The translations under genes and the position numbers were made by a program. From contig JANATG010000001.1 of assembly GCA_029449235.1 (NCBI GenBank), positions 1,860,001-1,924,000 on the forward strand: DNA of 64,000 bases, read 5' to 3'. Source of the stretch: Linnemannia schmuckeri. Taxonomy: Eukaryota; Mortierellomycota; Mortierellomycetes; Mortierellales; Mortierellaceae. The notes below the pieces were generated by a model, which did no database searches, was not told the DNA's origin, and saw only the letters and a list, made by a program, of their open reading frames with translations. Shown in pieces: positions 46,954 to 58,454 of this stretch (its first letter is position 1; every line of letters begins with the position of its first letter).

Positions 46954-48903
46954 GTCTCCTCCTCTTCTTTATATATACCGATTCGTTTTTTTGGAGGAGT
47001 TTAGGGGTTAGACCCATCATGTTTTGTTAATTTTGTTTGCTGAATGTGCGTTCTGTGTTGAGGGAAAAGAAGAGGCCAATGGCGCGTGTGTGTGTTGTTG
47101 TGTTGTGCTGTACTGTGTTATGTGGCGAATACGTGGAATGATATCTCGAGGGACAGGTATGGGGTTAATGCTTAGTGGTTATGAGGAGTGCAAGAAAGTG
47201 ATGAGGAAGTGGTGTGGATTCAAGGTAGATGGTGCTCTGAGAGAATGCAAGAGAAGGTAACGACCGGAAAGTGGGTAAAAGGTAAATGAAAGCAATGGAA
47301 AAGGAAGGAAGGATAAGAGTAGGTAGAGTGCAGGAAGAGAGAAAAGGGGAATCAATCGATTTTTTTCACGCAGGGTTGCCACAATCCATGATTGTTAACA
47401 AAATCGATGACCTTCATTGTTTGTTCTTCCTCGAGGCAACCACGGGGCTCTAAAAAAGAATAAAAGAAATGAAGAGACAAAGAGAAAGACACAAGAGAAA
47501 AAGAGGAGGAAAAAAGAGCAGCAAGCAGCGATATGATCAAGTAGGATGTTAACAGGAAAGAGAGAAGGACATTCGTTAAAATATTACGAGCGGGTTAGGT
47601 GTTGGTCGCGGACAGACAATGAGAGTTTAGTGTATGTTTATGTGCGTCCGGATAAAAATCATGGTCTATCATTCGGTTCCCACTATTTTTCGTTATTGTT
47701 TCTTTTTCTTGCTCTTCATCTCTAGACGGTTAAAGTGCTGTAAAATACCGGATCATAAATGGAAGGTCGGCCTTCTTCCCTTGTCTATTTCTCCCAGACT
47801 TGTGTTTCTCAAGGTATTTATTCTGCCGGAAATGGAGGCAGAAAAAGTCGAGGCAGTAACGTAGCGAGTACAGTACATACAGGAATTGCTGTCATTTTGG
47901 CCCTTTCTCACTGTTTCTTATTTTTACTCTGGTCTTTTTCTTCATCTTCCCTACTATCTTCTCCCAACCGTCCAAACTTCTTTCGTTCTTTCTTTCTTCC
48001 TTTGATTTTCTTGGCCTATTTTTTGTGTTTGCTGTGCATGTAGTATCTTCGCGCAACATTTTTGTTTCCTTGACACGTTTTGTCGTTTTGATCTAATAGC
48101 CATTCTCATTTCTGCGCCTGCTGGTTGGATAAGTTTAAGGTATAGATGGGCAGACTACGATCGATCGCGTTCATAATTCGTTGGTGATCTAACAAACTCT
48201 ATCTGTTTCATTTTCGTTCCCACACAGACTGTCAAAAGCCTTTCTACATGATGGAGTTGCCACGCATGGGTCTTCCCTCTAGATAGGCCACGCCTTTATT
48301 ATCAACATGCCGCAGAAGCAAGAACATGTGGTGGCGCATAGGGTTCCTTCGATAAAGGTCCTTCCCGAAGGATGCCATGGCTTTTTGCCACTTGGAGTTA
48401 TGGAGTGCAGTGGCAAAATAAATAACACTGGTCGGAGCACAGAATCGAGAAAAAGGGAAAAAGAGATGGATGGTCTGGGCCTCTCTTTTCATGTATCTTC
48501 GAGCTTGAGTCTCGCGAGATGCTCAATTTTCGCTTTTTTTTGCCTTTTGCTGTTTGAATTTTGCATGCACTGTAAAAGAGGAGAGCCCGCCAAGGGTCAA
48601 TTGAACGTCCCATCGTTCTGTGGTTTTTCTTTGAGCCGCAGTCTTGTTACAAAGTAAGTGAGAGTATGAGTAAGTGAATAAGAGAGTGAGCCCTTTTTGT
48701 TGATGAAAAGGCAGCGAGCGAGGGTGTGAATAGGGCCACCAAGCGGGGGGGAGGAATGCACACACTGTTTTATTCGTCTTCCCTCCCTCTTCTCCTCTTT
48801 CGTAAAAAGAGAGGCCGTCTTTTCTTTTTTCTCACCTCTTCACCCTTTCCCCCTCTCATCCCTTCAACCATCACCTTCTCACCTCATTACATTCCATTTC
48901 AAG
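46954..48903. other. Intergenic upstream of the MLKL-like gene
   Basis: No gene supported. It has AG-rich sequence at 47280-47570, a pyrimidine-rich stretch at 47880-48040 not followed by a recognisable frame, and a C/T-rich leader at 48770-48900 just before the next start. A minus frame at 48244-48492 (FGKDLYRRNPMRHHMFLLL) looks faintly protein-like but has no family resemblance I can name. Confidence 0.5.
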
Positions 48904-51900
48904 ATGTCAGGAAAATTCAACAACAGTAACGACCCGCGATTCAGCCAACACCACCCCTACCAGTCTCCACAGCAGCAGCACAACAACTCAATGTTTAGAC
49001 CTCCTACCCCTGCAGGTCAAGTGCCGCCCTTTATCGACCCTCGTACTCTCCATGGCCACAACAGCAACGGTTCGCAGTATGGCCCTCCTTCTCCAAATGG
49101 TAGACATCCTGTCCCTCCAGTCCGGTTTCCGGGTCACCAGTCACAGCATGGTTTTCCTAACCGCTCTGAAGCCCTCCCACATGTGGGGGGGCCTACACCC
49201 GTGAGTGGACCTCGACCTGTTCACCAGCCTCACCAGTTCCATGGAGGGAATCAACAGCAGCAGTATCAGTCCTTGCCTACAGGGCCTGCCTTCTATGCTA
49301 TGACTCATACTCAAAATATGCAGAACATGCATCATGTTAGGACTTCGAGCGCAGGAAGCAACAACGATAACATCAACAACAGCCAAAGGACTAACTCTCC
49401 AGGACCCACCAGTCCCACACAACCCCCAAGCCGTCAGTTGCCACCCATCCCTATCGACAACATCGCCAATACTATGAATGTCATTGATGGCGCTGTAAGA
49501 TATGGAACCACCATGAGCAGCATCAACAGTCTTACTGGCAACGACAACAACAGAAACAACAGCAACAGCGGTGGAACAAGAAGTACCTATCAAGGCAGTG
49601 TTGCAACCAGCGAAGGAGGAGACGAAAAGTCGTTCTCGTCCACCAACCAATCCTTCCGCTCAGATTTTGACGACATCAAGCGCAACATCGACGCCCTTAG
49701 GGACCGTTCTGACGGGTCAGATCTCTCTAAGGCTGTCGACCGCGGTGTCGAGTCTGTGATTGCTGCCCAGCCAAACATTGCCATCGGCACGGCGGGCATC
49801 CAGACGGGGATCGCGCTTGCCAATAAGATTGTTGCCGAGAAGGGACAGGCGATTGTCAACAACATCGAGTCAAACCCGGTCCTGAACCACCTTGTTCAAT
49901 TGGCGGAAAAGTTGGTTGATATTGGCAAGACTGTGCCCTTTATTGCACCCGCCTTTGTCATCCTTAAGGTAAGTTAAGATTTTTTCTATTCTTGCTGCAT
50001 CTACTTTATTTTACTTCCGTTTTCGTTGAAAGTTGAACCAAGCTTTACTTTTTTAATGCTTGCTTACTATGCACTTTGCAACCTTGAACACATACATAGG
50101 TCATTATCGACGTAGAGCAAAAGGCAAGAGACGTTGACATCAAGTGCAATGACCTCCTGGAGCGCATCAACTTTATGGTCAGCAACCTGACCGTCCTGGA
50201 ACGTGTCCCAGCCATCGACCCGCTCGTGGCCGTGATCGAACGGACGACTGAGACCCTGAAACGGGCCGCGTCCTTGATCCAAGCCTACCGTAAACAGGGC
50301 AAGATCGCCAGGCGGTTAAACATGTCCAACGGAGCCAACTTTGATGCGATGGCTTCCAGTATTGCGACCTGTTCTCAGGATCTGATGTTGAGTCTGCAGA
50401 TTCAACAGACGGGGGATATTTCTGTGTTGTCGAGATCGGTTCCGTCGGATGCGCAGGACGAGGAGGCAAAGAAGTTTGTCCAGGCTAATGGAGGACAGGA
50501 TATTATCAACGTAAGAACTCCTCAGGTTTATTTGCATGTGTTGTTGAGGCTGCTTTTGTTGTCAAAAAGAAGAGGAATACAAAAGGCCCTGCCTGTAATT
50601 TGACAACAATTTTTTTTTTTCGGATATGATCAAATAGAACAACCCGGCGTTGGTGGAAGAGTTTGCGAAAAAGATGCACATGACGATGAGCAACGAGGTC
50701 ATGGATCAGATGCAGACCAATATGGAGGATCTTATGGAAGAGAACCAGATCCGGATCGAGGCTCTCCTCCAGGAAAACACCAGCAAGACCGTCGCCGAGA
50801 CCATCAAGGCCATGGCCTCCCAAGCCCGTGAGCAGGAAGCAGAACAACGTCTGTCCTGTCTCCAGTGCGACAAGGAGTACCGTGAGTCTGCCAATGGTCC
50901 CGAAGCCTGTTCGTTCCACAAGTCGATCAAGATTGAGAATTCCTTTTCTTGCTGTGGGAAGGCTTCCCCCTGCATGTTTTCGAACCATCGGTCGACGCAT
51001 CATTGCGAGTATCCATACACCAATTTCTTTGGGTACGTGTCGGCGATTTTGGGGTATGTGGATACGATTCAGAGGTGGGTGGATATCTCGGAGAAGAATC
51101 TGTTGACGGATAAGGAGCAGACGGCTTCCGTCAGCAAGTTGATCCGGTGGAAGTCGAGGCATGATAAGATCACGAAGCCCATGATGGTCATTCATGTGGG
51201 GAGAATCTATTATGAGAACAAGTATTATTTCCATGTCTTTGATGCGGAGGCGATCAAGGCTGCGAACGACAAGGTCCGTGCGACGGGGAATTCTGTCATT
51301 TTCAAGTCGACTGAGAATCGAGAGGAGTATGGGCTCGCAGAGTGGACGTTGGATGATGCTGGGGTTATCAATGGAGTCAAGCTTGCCGTCAAGGTGACTA
51401 CCAGCGACAGCCCTGTGATTTCGGTCCTGCCACTCGACATTGATACCGTCTCGCCCTCGGGAGAGGTCCAGTCGATCTCCAAAGCAGGGTTCAAGGTCTA
51501 CAAGCCTTCTGAACCTTACAAGTTCCCGGAGCTCCGTCATGTAGGCCCTACACTCCGAACAACCGCCCTTCGCGAGGTCCGCGAGTTCAAGCCCAAGACC
51601 AAGTTGCCTTTAGTGATCTTCCCCGAGGGGAAGATGGTCGCCAACACCCGTGGCCAGTTTGTCCGAAATAACGCCGACAAGTTTCAGGGCACCTTGCGTC
51701 TCTTCAACAAGTCGACTCCCACCAACCAGGATTTTGTGACCTTAGTCTCGTGCAAGGCCGAGTACCGTCTCGTCGGCGAGCAGGAATACAAGGATGTCGA
51801 GTCCTTGACCCTGGGAGATGTCAAGTTCCCGGCATCGATTGCGCCCAACCAGTCTTTAGATGTCCCATTTGAGGCAATCGTCCTTCGCAACGCCGCCCAA

Positions 51901-52815
51901 CAAGCGCTGCGCCAGAACTGCTGGAACTGGGCCATGGTCGCACTCCACAACCCGGTCCGCGTCCGTCTGACCTTCAAGGATATCGAGGGCGAAGAGTTGG
52001 TCTATGTTCAGGAGTATGTCCACAAGCCCTCGGCTCGGATCGCCGCCAAGGAGGAGAAGGACCTGCTGTTCCTGTACATCGACGACATGCTCGACGCAAC
52101 CCGGAGCGCGATCCGAGTCAAGGAGGCTGATGTTCCTTTTGTGGTCGACGTCAACTCTAAACGCTTCACGGTCGACGATCTCAATAAGATTGTCTACAAG
52201 GCCGAAAAGTCGGGCCAGACCGAGGTCGATCTCAAGTGTGGACGAGATGCCGGTGCGTACAAGTGGGATGCTTGGGCGTTGGTCGATTTGAGCTGCAGAC
52301 GGGTTTATGGATTTAAGGTATTGTTGACGACTGGATCAACTTGTGACAAAAGGACTACTGCGACGCTCGGGTATGCACCTTGCCCATTGTACTCGACAAG
52401 CAGTGGGGATGATACAGAAACAAAGAATTTCTTGAACGTCGATGATCTGGAAGAGAGATCTATCCAGTACGCGGTCGAGACGGATGTTTTCCCAGAAGTT
52501 GAGCCCTCGGAACCATTGGAGGTGGTCGAGGATGATGATGTGGATGACGAGAAGGCCGTGGTCGCTCTCGATGCTGTGCCTGTCACTGCTCCCGTTCCTG
52601 TATCAGCAGTCGCGCCGGTGGTCGCGATCGCTGCGGCAACAACGACGAGTGTCGCGGCGGCGTTAGGCGAAGTGTCCAAGGCGACAGCATCGCTGGATAG
52701 TGCGGTCTTTGCAGGGAGCATGGCGTCGCTGGAGAAGCGTCTCGAGTCTTTGGACACCAATGTTGCGCGTATGGCTACCGCTCTCGAGAAGTTGGTCACC
52801 ATCCTCAGTCAATAA
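48904..52815 (+). CDS. Large multidomain protein with MLKL/HeLo-like helical region and Cys/His cluster
   Basis: Unknown function; possible regulated-cell-death or signalling protein. Three exons (48904-49968, 50100-50510, 50638-52815) give 1217 residues. Residues 1-245 are disordered, rich in N/Q/P/S/H. About 275-490 is all-helical: IGTAGIQTGIALANKIV, LVQLAEKLVDIGKTVPFIAP, VIIDVEQKARDVDIKCNDLL, LIQAYRKQGKIARRLNMSN and SIATCSQDLMLSLQI; its pattern resembles MLKL N-terminal/HeLo-like four-helix bundles. A helical linker (about 493-565) leads to a Cys/His cluster at about 567-615: CxxC-x13-CxxH-x10-CC-x5-C-x4-H-x3-HHC. Residues 620-1090 look like mixed beta structure (CWNWAMVALHNPVRVRLTF, WDAWALVDLSCRRVYGFKVL). 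An acidic/Ala-Val-Pro linker and a final coiled coil (SLEKRLESLDTNVARMATAL) follow. Gene structure is firm; domain names are inference. Confidence 0.8.
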
Positions 52816-52953
52816 ACCCCACGCATCTATTTTTTTTCTCTCAAAAATAACACGTTGGCTTTTGTGTTGTTTATTCCAATTTTGTCGCCATGTCACATAC
52901 AACAAGTTATTTGATGTTCCTCCAGTTAGGTATCAAAAGTACATTCAAAACGT

Positions 52954-55291
52954 TCACCGGGTGTTGAGGACAAGGGCCATGGCGATCATGCCCGCACCAA
53001 ACACCAACAGCACCGCAACCTTAAGTCCCAACCGTTTATTGCGACTCAGCCTCAATAACCCCCTCCTCCTCCCTCCACCTTCACCGCCGCCACCACTACC
53101 ACCACTTCCACGTCCAGAGTCTGAATTCCGATAATCCAACGAATAGCCCGACGACGACAACCCACTACCAGCACTATGCAGATGATACATCGAGTCCATA
53201 TGCAGCTTCCGATGGTGACTCAACTTGCTTCCTGTCGTCACTGCCGTCGATTTTCCAGTCTGGTCAGAATCTCCAAGGAGCAACAAGATCCCGAGCCAGA
53301 CATTCTGGAGTTGTTCCGAGAGGGCCGTGAGTAAATCCTGTTGCTTTTGGTATTGGCCGAGGATGCGCTTCAGCTCGAGAGGATGGATGGGTTCTTGAGA
53401 GAGGAGATTGTCGAGGTGTTGGGCTTTGAGGATCCGAAATCTGCTCCCGTTCTCCAGCAATGCCGGGTTCTATTTATTTTTTTGTCGTGGTGAAAAAAAA
53501 ATGGTGGCGTTAGCTTGCCTCATATTTTAGACTTTTCTTTTCCACTTTTAAATCCAGCGCGTAAGACCTCCCATACTTCACAGTACTCTCTCTTATTACC
53601 TTTTGGACATCAAGGAGAAGTTCGGCCCGCTCCTGGAAATAACTCTGGACGCTCCAGAATGCAACAATGGCGTCCTTCAACCGCGTCGCAGTTTTGATCC
53701 GATCCTGTCCTATCTGCGAGGTCCGCCACGGTTCGGACGGGATCTTGTAGATCCGTGGCCAAGAGTCCATCACAAGGTCCGTAAACGATTGGGCGATGCT
53801 TTGGCGGTCTTCTTCGAAGTTTGCTGCTCGCGCTTTGCCCTTCAGTATCCTTCTTCGGTCGTCGTAAATGTCACTGTCATTGTTGTTGGTGTTGTTGGTG
53901 TCGGTATTGAGTCCTCCTGTTTCGGGCCATGCTGTTATCGGTGTAGGTAGGCGTGTTTGGCAGTGGTGTGCAGGTGGAGGAGGGGTACCAATGGGTGTTG
54001 TGGATGCTGGAGACTGTGATGGTTGTGGGGAGGGTGGCAAGCCTCTTGTTGACGACGGAGAATGAGACCCCTGCTCCAGTTGAGGTATAGTAAATGCCTG
54101 CTGCTGTTGCTCTTGTTGCTCCTGTTGCTGCTGGGGTGGTGCAGGTGGCGGAGGAGGCGGTCGGTAGAGCGTCATTTTCTCCAGAATTTGGTCGTTTAAT
54201 GTCTCTAGTTGTTCAATCGATTTGGCCAGTTCATGAAAAACTGTCGTGAAATGCTGGGTGTCCAGTGGTGGGGTCGCTGGAGGTGGACCTGCAGCTTCTA
54301 ATGCCAATGAGCTATTGGAAGACTGTTGTTGTATACTGTTTCCGGTGACGAGGGTGGTCGTGAGACTGGTATGAGATCCTAGTGAAGCAGTTCTACGCTG
54401 TTGAAGCACTCCGCCGCCGGTAGACGAGGTTGATAAGATGACGGTGGGTGAAGTCGAGTGGACAGATGTTCCCAAGGAGGACGACTGAGTATTGTAGACG
54501 GATCCTCTTGAACTTTTTTGGCTGAGTTTCCTAGATGGTTTCGATGGCTCCAAGGCGGCGATCGCGATGCTATTTTTTCCATGACTGCTGTTACTCGTGG
54601 TAATGATCTTGGGGCTACTGAGGATGGAAGGCAATTTACCCGTGGGGGAAGGCGACGAGGCAGAGACGAGGATGGTCGGTGTGATTCCTGATGACGGAAT
54701 AGATAGAGATGTTGGTTTAGATAGATGCTTTTTCCAGTCGTTCATCGACGCTTTGTCCGTAGGTATATGAGGCCTCTGTTGTTGCTGGGAGGACGACGAC
54801 TGCTGCTGCTGTTGCTGTTGTTGAATGAATATCGGTAGTTGCAAAGGCTGGCAGCTTTGAGTGACGAGATCATCCATATCGTCCTCCAAGAAAGCAGAGG
54901 CTTGGATTTGTGAGTGGATTTCTTCCTGCAGCATCGTCGTCGTTTCCCTAGATCCAGCATCTATCGATCGTCGTCCTCGTCCTAGACTGCTTTGCTGCTT
55001 CTCTGACTTTTGCTGCTGGTTCTTGTCAGCGATCGTAATAGGCACCAGCATCTTTGGTTTGACAGACTCATTCGCGGCGGCGGTGAGTGAAGGTCCCAGG
55101 ACAGAGACAGACGGAGAAACAGCAGCAGCGATGACAGGCGATGCGGTGGCCGATCCTAGTTTCGCTGACTTTATCGGGTCACCGGAAGAAGAAGCAGGAT
55201 TCTGGAGTTGCTCTGTGCTTCCTGAGTTGCTCCGGAGTTCCTCTTCCTCTGCGGGTGTGAGGCGACTTGATGTTGTGATATATAAATCCAT
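52954..55291 (-). CDS. Predicted tail-anchored protein with Q-rich disordered N-terminus, unknown function
   Basis: I do not recognise the family. Two exons (55291-53546, 53469-52954) give 753 residues. Residues 1-350 are disordered, with Ser/Thr and Gln runs (IQQQQQQQQSSSSQQQQRPH) and basic Ser-rich segments (KPSRKLSQKSSRGS). A helix follows (HFTTVFHELAKSIEQLETLN), then a polyproline-polyglutamine tract (RPPPPPPAPPQQQQEQQEQQ). A helical core holds SIAQSFTDLVMDSWPRIYKI, RLKDAIVAFWSVQSYFQERA and, after the intron, LELKRILGQYQKQQDLLTAL. The extreme C-terminus is one hydrophobic helix, LGLKVAVLLVFGAGMIAMAL, followed by VLNTR, preceded by basic residues, so a tail anchor is likely. The intron donor is GTGGAA, chosen by phase, and is the weakest point. 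The 3' end lies 138 bases from the MLKL-like gene's stop. Confidence 0.75.
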
Positions 55292-57167
55292 GACTGTGAG
55301 TGCTTTTAATTGTCGTTGAATAAAGGTAAGGTAAGGTATGGGTCTAAGGAGTGGAAGCGGTTGATGCTGTGAGCTCTGTGGGATCCCGGCTAAATAGGCT
55401 CAGTGTGTCTGTCCGTGCTTGTTGATATTGCTTGCTTGCTATGTCGTGTCCATGGAAAGATTGTCTTTCATCCGTCCGCGGTCGAGAGTATGCGTGTCGT
55501 AGAAAAGAAGATCAAATAGAAAAGGTAGAAGGAAAGGGTAGCACCCAAGGTCGGAAAAAAAGTAGCAAGGCAGATAGAAGAGAGACGCGGATAGAGGGGA
55601 GAAATGAAGCATAAAGAGATACGACGCCCTTTCGTTTCCTACGCTCGTTTTTTCCTTTTTTTTTCCTTCTTCTTTCCGTGAAAGGATGTATTACTGCCAG
55701 GGATCAAAACACGAATGGGCAGTGAAGAACTCATGGGCATGTCGAATTACATTCGAATCAGTTTTGGACCCCAAGGCAGGAATGAATACTGATCTGAACC
55801 AACACCTGGCACTTTTTTGGTTGTAGAAAAGAGGACAAAAAAGAGGAGAAGGAACGAACATTGTTGAATAGAAACGTGCAAGCCATCCTCGTGCTTTCTG
55901 TAGTCCACATTTTCTCGCTTATCTTGTAGACAGAGAAAGAGGGGAGGGGACAACTACACGCAAATGAGACGCGTGTGCGAGGGGAGGGAAGGCTAGGAGT
56001 AGGGGTAGAGAGGGAATCAATTGGCGCATCAAAGAGTTCCTACTGGTGTATTCGACCTGGCGCCCTGGAGGCCAATTGCAATTAGCAACAAAGAAGTAAG
56101 GGTCCAGAGAGAAGATGTCATGGACACAAATGATGCCCTTATCTTTGATACGTCGTCGCCGTCGTTGTCGCGAGTGACCTGATCGGAATATAGGTCTCCT
56201 TCATTCTTTGTCCCCTTGTTTTCCTGCACTTTTATACACTCTTCAAGAGGATTGATCCTCTTGTGCGCTTGTACGGGAGAGAGAGAAAGAGAGCGAGAGG
56301 GAATGAAAGGGAGGATCGGTAGATGGCATACATGCGTTACATTTACTCGCCGCTTCCATTATTATTTTTTCTCGGAGTACGCGCTAGTCACCAGAGAAAC
56401 AGTGAGCATGACGGGAATAGGCGCTGTCTCCTCATCCTTTTGGCTATTTATCTTGCAAGTACAATCTACCTACCAGTCTGCCTGTGTTAGCCTGTTCGAG
56501 CAGAAAAAAAGGAGAAGACGGAAAGGAAGGAAAGGAGGCGGGTAGCAGACCAAGATTCCAATCCAACGACGGTCGTCTCTCTTATCTTAAAAAACCCTGG
56601 ATGACAACAAATAACAAATATATTAACGTGCCAAGAGCAGAAAAGAGCAACATTGGGTTGAATCAAGTCGTCACTCCTAGTTGTAGACATATGCATAAAC
56701 ACAATCGATTCCACTCTTGCCAACGAGCATCCTTTCTTTTAACATACACAACAAAACGCATGCAACCCGCAGCTTGCACAACGCTGTATATATTTCATTA
56801 TTAACACATGTTGACTGTCGCGGTTCCTAAACTATCTGGAGCCCCCAAGAACCTGGTTCTACCAGAATGGGATCCTAGGACCAACAATCATCCATCTCTC
56901 TCTCTCATACGCACTCTTGGTAGAAAATGAGAACTCACATAGACAGTGCCCTCTCTCGCTCGTACACATGCATATGCACAATAAACTTGCACGAATTATA
57001 TGCAAAGCATAAATCATATCCTGGCCATACTAATTCTTACATTAGAACAGATTGGACCCTTCTTCTCAATGGGAATTTATTCAACCGCGATCTATCACAT
57101 ACCCAGGGAACCAGGTAGCCTGTTGTCTCTCTCTGTCTTGACTCTTTTCCAAGGCAACATCTGTACG

Positions 57168-57175
57168 TATAAATA
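57168..57175 (+). promoter_or_regulatory. TATA box TATAAATA of the secreted-protein gene
   Basis: TATAAATA lies 153 bases before the ATG, followed by a C/T-rich leader. It is the clearest core-promoter element in the window and fits a strongly regulated gene. Confidence 0.65.
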
Positions 57176-57235
57176 ACCACGGTTCCTGCCACTTTTCTTG
57201 CTCTCCATCAACAGCTTCTCTCGCTCTTACTCACA

Positions 57236-57270
57236 CTTCTACATTTCTACACTTCTACACTTCTACACTT
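57236..57270 (+). repeat. Tandem CTTCTACA-type repeat in 5' leader
   Basis: Four consecutive copies of a 9-base CTTCTACAC/CATTTCTACA-like unit lie between the TATA box and the start codon. Confidence 0.75.
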
Positions 57271-57320
57271 TGTTCAACTCTACTAGCCTATCCCTTTAGC
57301 CATATATTCCCAACAGTCAC

Positions 57321-58454
57321 ATGAAGTTCACATCCTCCATCCTCCTGATCTCGACCGCCATCGCCTCCGTTGTCACCGCCGCCCCCTTGACCGGCCATGC
57401 CACAGGAAGCGTCAACTTCCCCAACAATGTCCATGGCAACGCCAACGCCTACTTTGCCCGTACACCTATCATCAAGCGCTGCGGCGACTGCACCTACAAG
57501 GATGACGCCGCACTAGATGCCATCATCAAGGCTTCCGCCGACCACTATGCCGACATTGCCCACGCGCGTCTCGACAACCTGATGCGCGAAATCGCCACCG
57601 CCAAGGTCACCAGCGGTACCGAGGAGCTCCCTGAGCAGAAGGCTTTGCTCACCAGCACCGTCCAGAGCAAGATTGATGATGCCAAAAAGGCCTGCACCTC
57701 TGAAGAGCTTGTCCCTGCGATCAAGGATGCTGTTACTGCAGATGCCAATTTGGATGTTGCCTGGTCCAAGCAGGAGAACAAGGACCTTGAGAAGATAATG
57801 GCCGAGTTGGATGCCATGATTATGAAGATGGTCTTGGATCGTATTCAGGAGAACGTTAATGCTGAGTTGCTCTCCAAGGACTGCGCCGAGAAGATGACCA
57901 ACACCGAGATTGTCCTCGCCCCTGAGACGCCAGCTCCTGCCCCTGAGTTGCTCTCCGACGACTGCACTGAGGAGATGACCAACACCGGGATTGCGCCCGC
58001 CCCTGGGACGCCAGCTCCTGCCCTTGAATCCCTTGCTACCGCACCAGAGACTCTTGCTCCTGCTTCTGAGGCTCCTACACCTGTTCCAGAGACCCCAGCA
58101 CCCGCTCCCGAGGCGCTTGCTCCCGTCCCTGAGACCCCTGCCCGTGCCCCAGAGACCCCAGCACCCGCTCCCGAGACGCCAGCTCCAGTCCCTGAGAACA
58201 CCGATAACAACGGATTGAAGGACGGAATCGATGTCGCGGCAAACGTCGGCCCCAAATTCGTCTGTAAATCAGGCTGCAGAGACGCCCAAGACGCCAAGAA
58301 CGTCTTGAGTCTCCTTGAGAACCTCGAGAACGAGCTTAAGCCCCTTCTGGACCATTTCTACGCCGAGGAAGTCCCCACTGCCTGTGAAGAGAGGCGGCCG
58401 TCGTTGGTGGGTGGTGTCTTGAACCTGCTATCGGGTCTTGGGCATAATATCTAG
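57321..58454 (+). CDS. Secreted Pro/Ala-repeat cysteine-containing protein
   Basis: No family recognised; probably a secreted or cell-wall-associated protein. Intronless, 377 residues. The signal peptide is clear: MKFTSSILLISTAIASVVTA then A|APLTGH, cleavage near residue 20-21. A dibasic Kex2-like site, PIIKRCGDC, lies at about 50-58, so the mature part may start at CGDC. A helical domain (about 59-195) precedes two copies of a unit containing LLS(K/D)DC and EMTNT or KMTNT, and then a Pro/Ala repeat of ETPAPAP, ETPAPVP and EAPTPVP type (about 208-292). The C-terminal part has FVCKSGCRDAQDAKNVLSLL and the end VGGVLNLLSGLGHNI. No GPI signal is evident. A TATA box and AATAAA frame the gene. An effector or coat role is possible but not shown. 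Confidence 0.8.
   Translation: MKFTSSILLISTAIASVVTAAPLTGHATGSVNFPNNVHGNANAYFARTPIIKRCGDCTYKDDAALDAIIKASADHYADIAHARLDNLMREIATAKVTSGTEELPEQKALLTSTVQSKIDDAKKACTSEELVPAIKDAVTADANLDVAWSKQENKDLEKIMAELDAMIMKMVLDRIQENVNAELLSKDCAEKMTNTEIVLAPETPAPAPELLSDDCTEEMTNTGIAPAPGTPAPALESLATAPETLAPASEAPTPVPETPAPAPEALAPVPETPARAPETPAPAPETPAPVPENTDNNGLKDGIDVAANVGPKFVCKSGCRDAQDAKNVLSLLENLENELKPLLDHFYAEEVPTACEERRPSLVGGVLNLLSGLGHNI
58030..58200 (+). repeat. Pro/Ala-rich coding minisatellite (ETPAPxP)
   Basis: Imperfect tandem units encoding E-(T/A)-P/L-A-P-(A/V)-P in the secreted protein; copies vary in length and sequence, a typical site of copy-number change. Confidence 0.8.

Larger units (their letters stand above)
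55292..57320. promoter_or_regulatory. Divergent intergenic region, tail-anchored gene and secreted-protein gene
   Basis: Two kilobases without a supportable gene. Both flanking genes are transcribed away from it. It has AG-rich stretches at 55500-55620 and 56270-56310. The right end contains a TATA box and a repeated CTTCTACA leader. Confidence 0.6.

Noticed and set aside
48244..48492. 82-codon minus-strand frame with protein-like ending
   Set aside because: Looks faintly coding, but there is no conserved motif, no leader and no splice partner found; kept only as a note in the intergenic entry.
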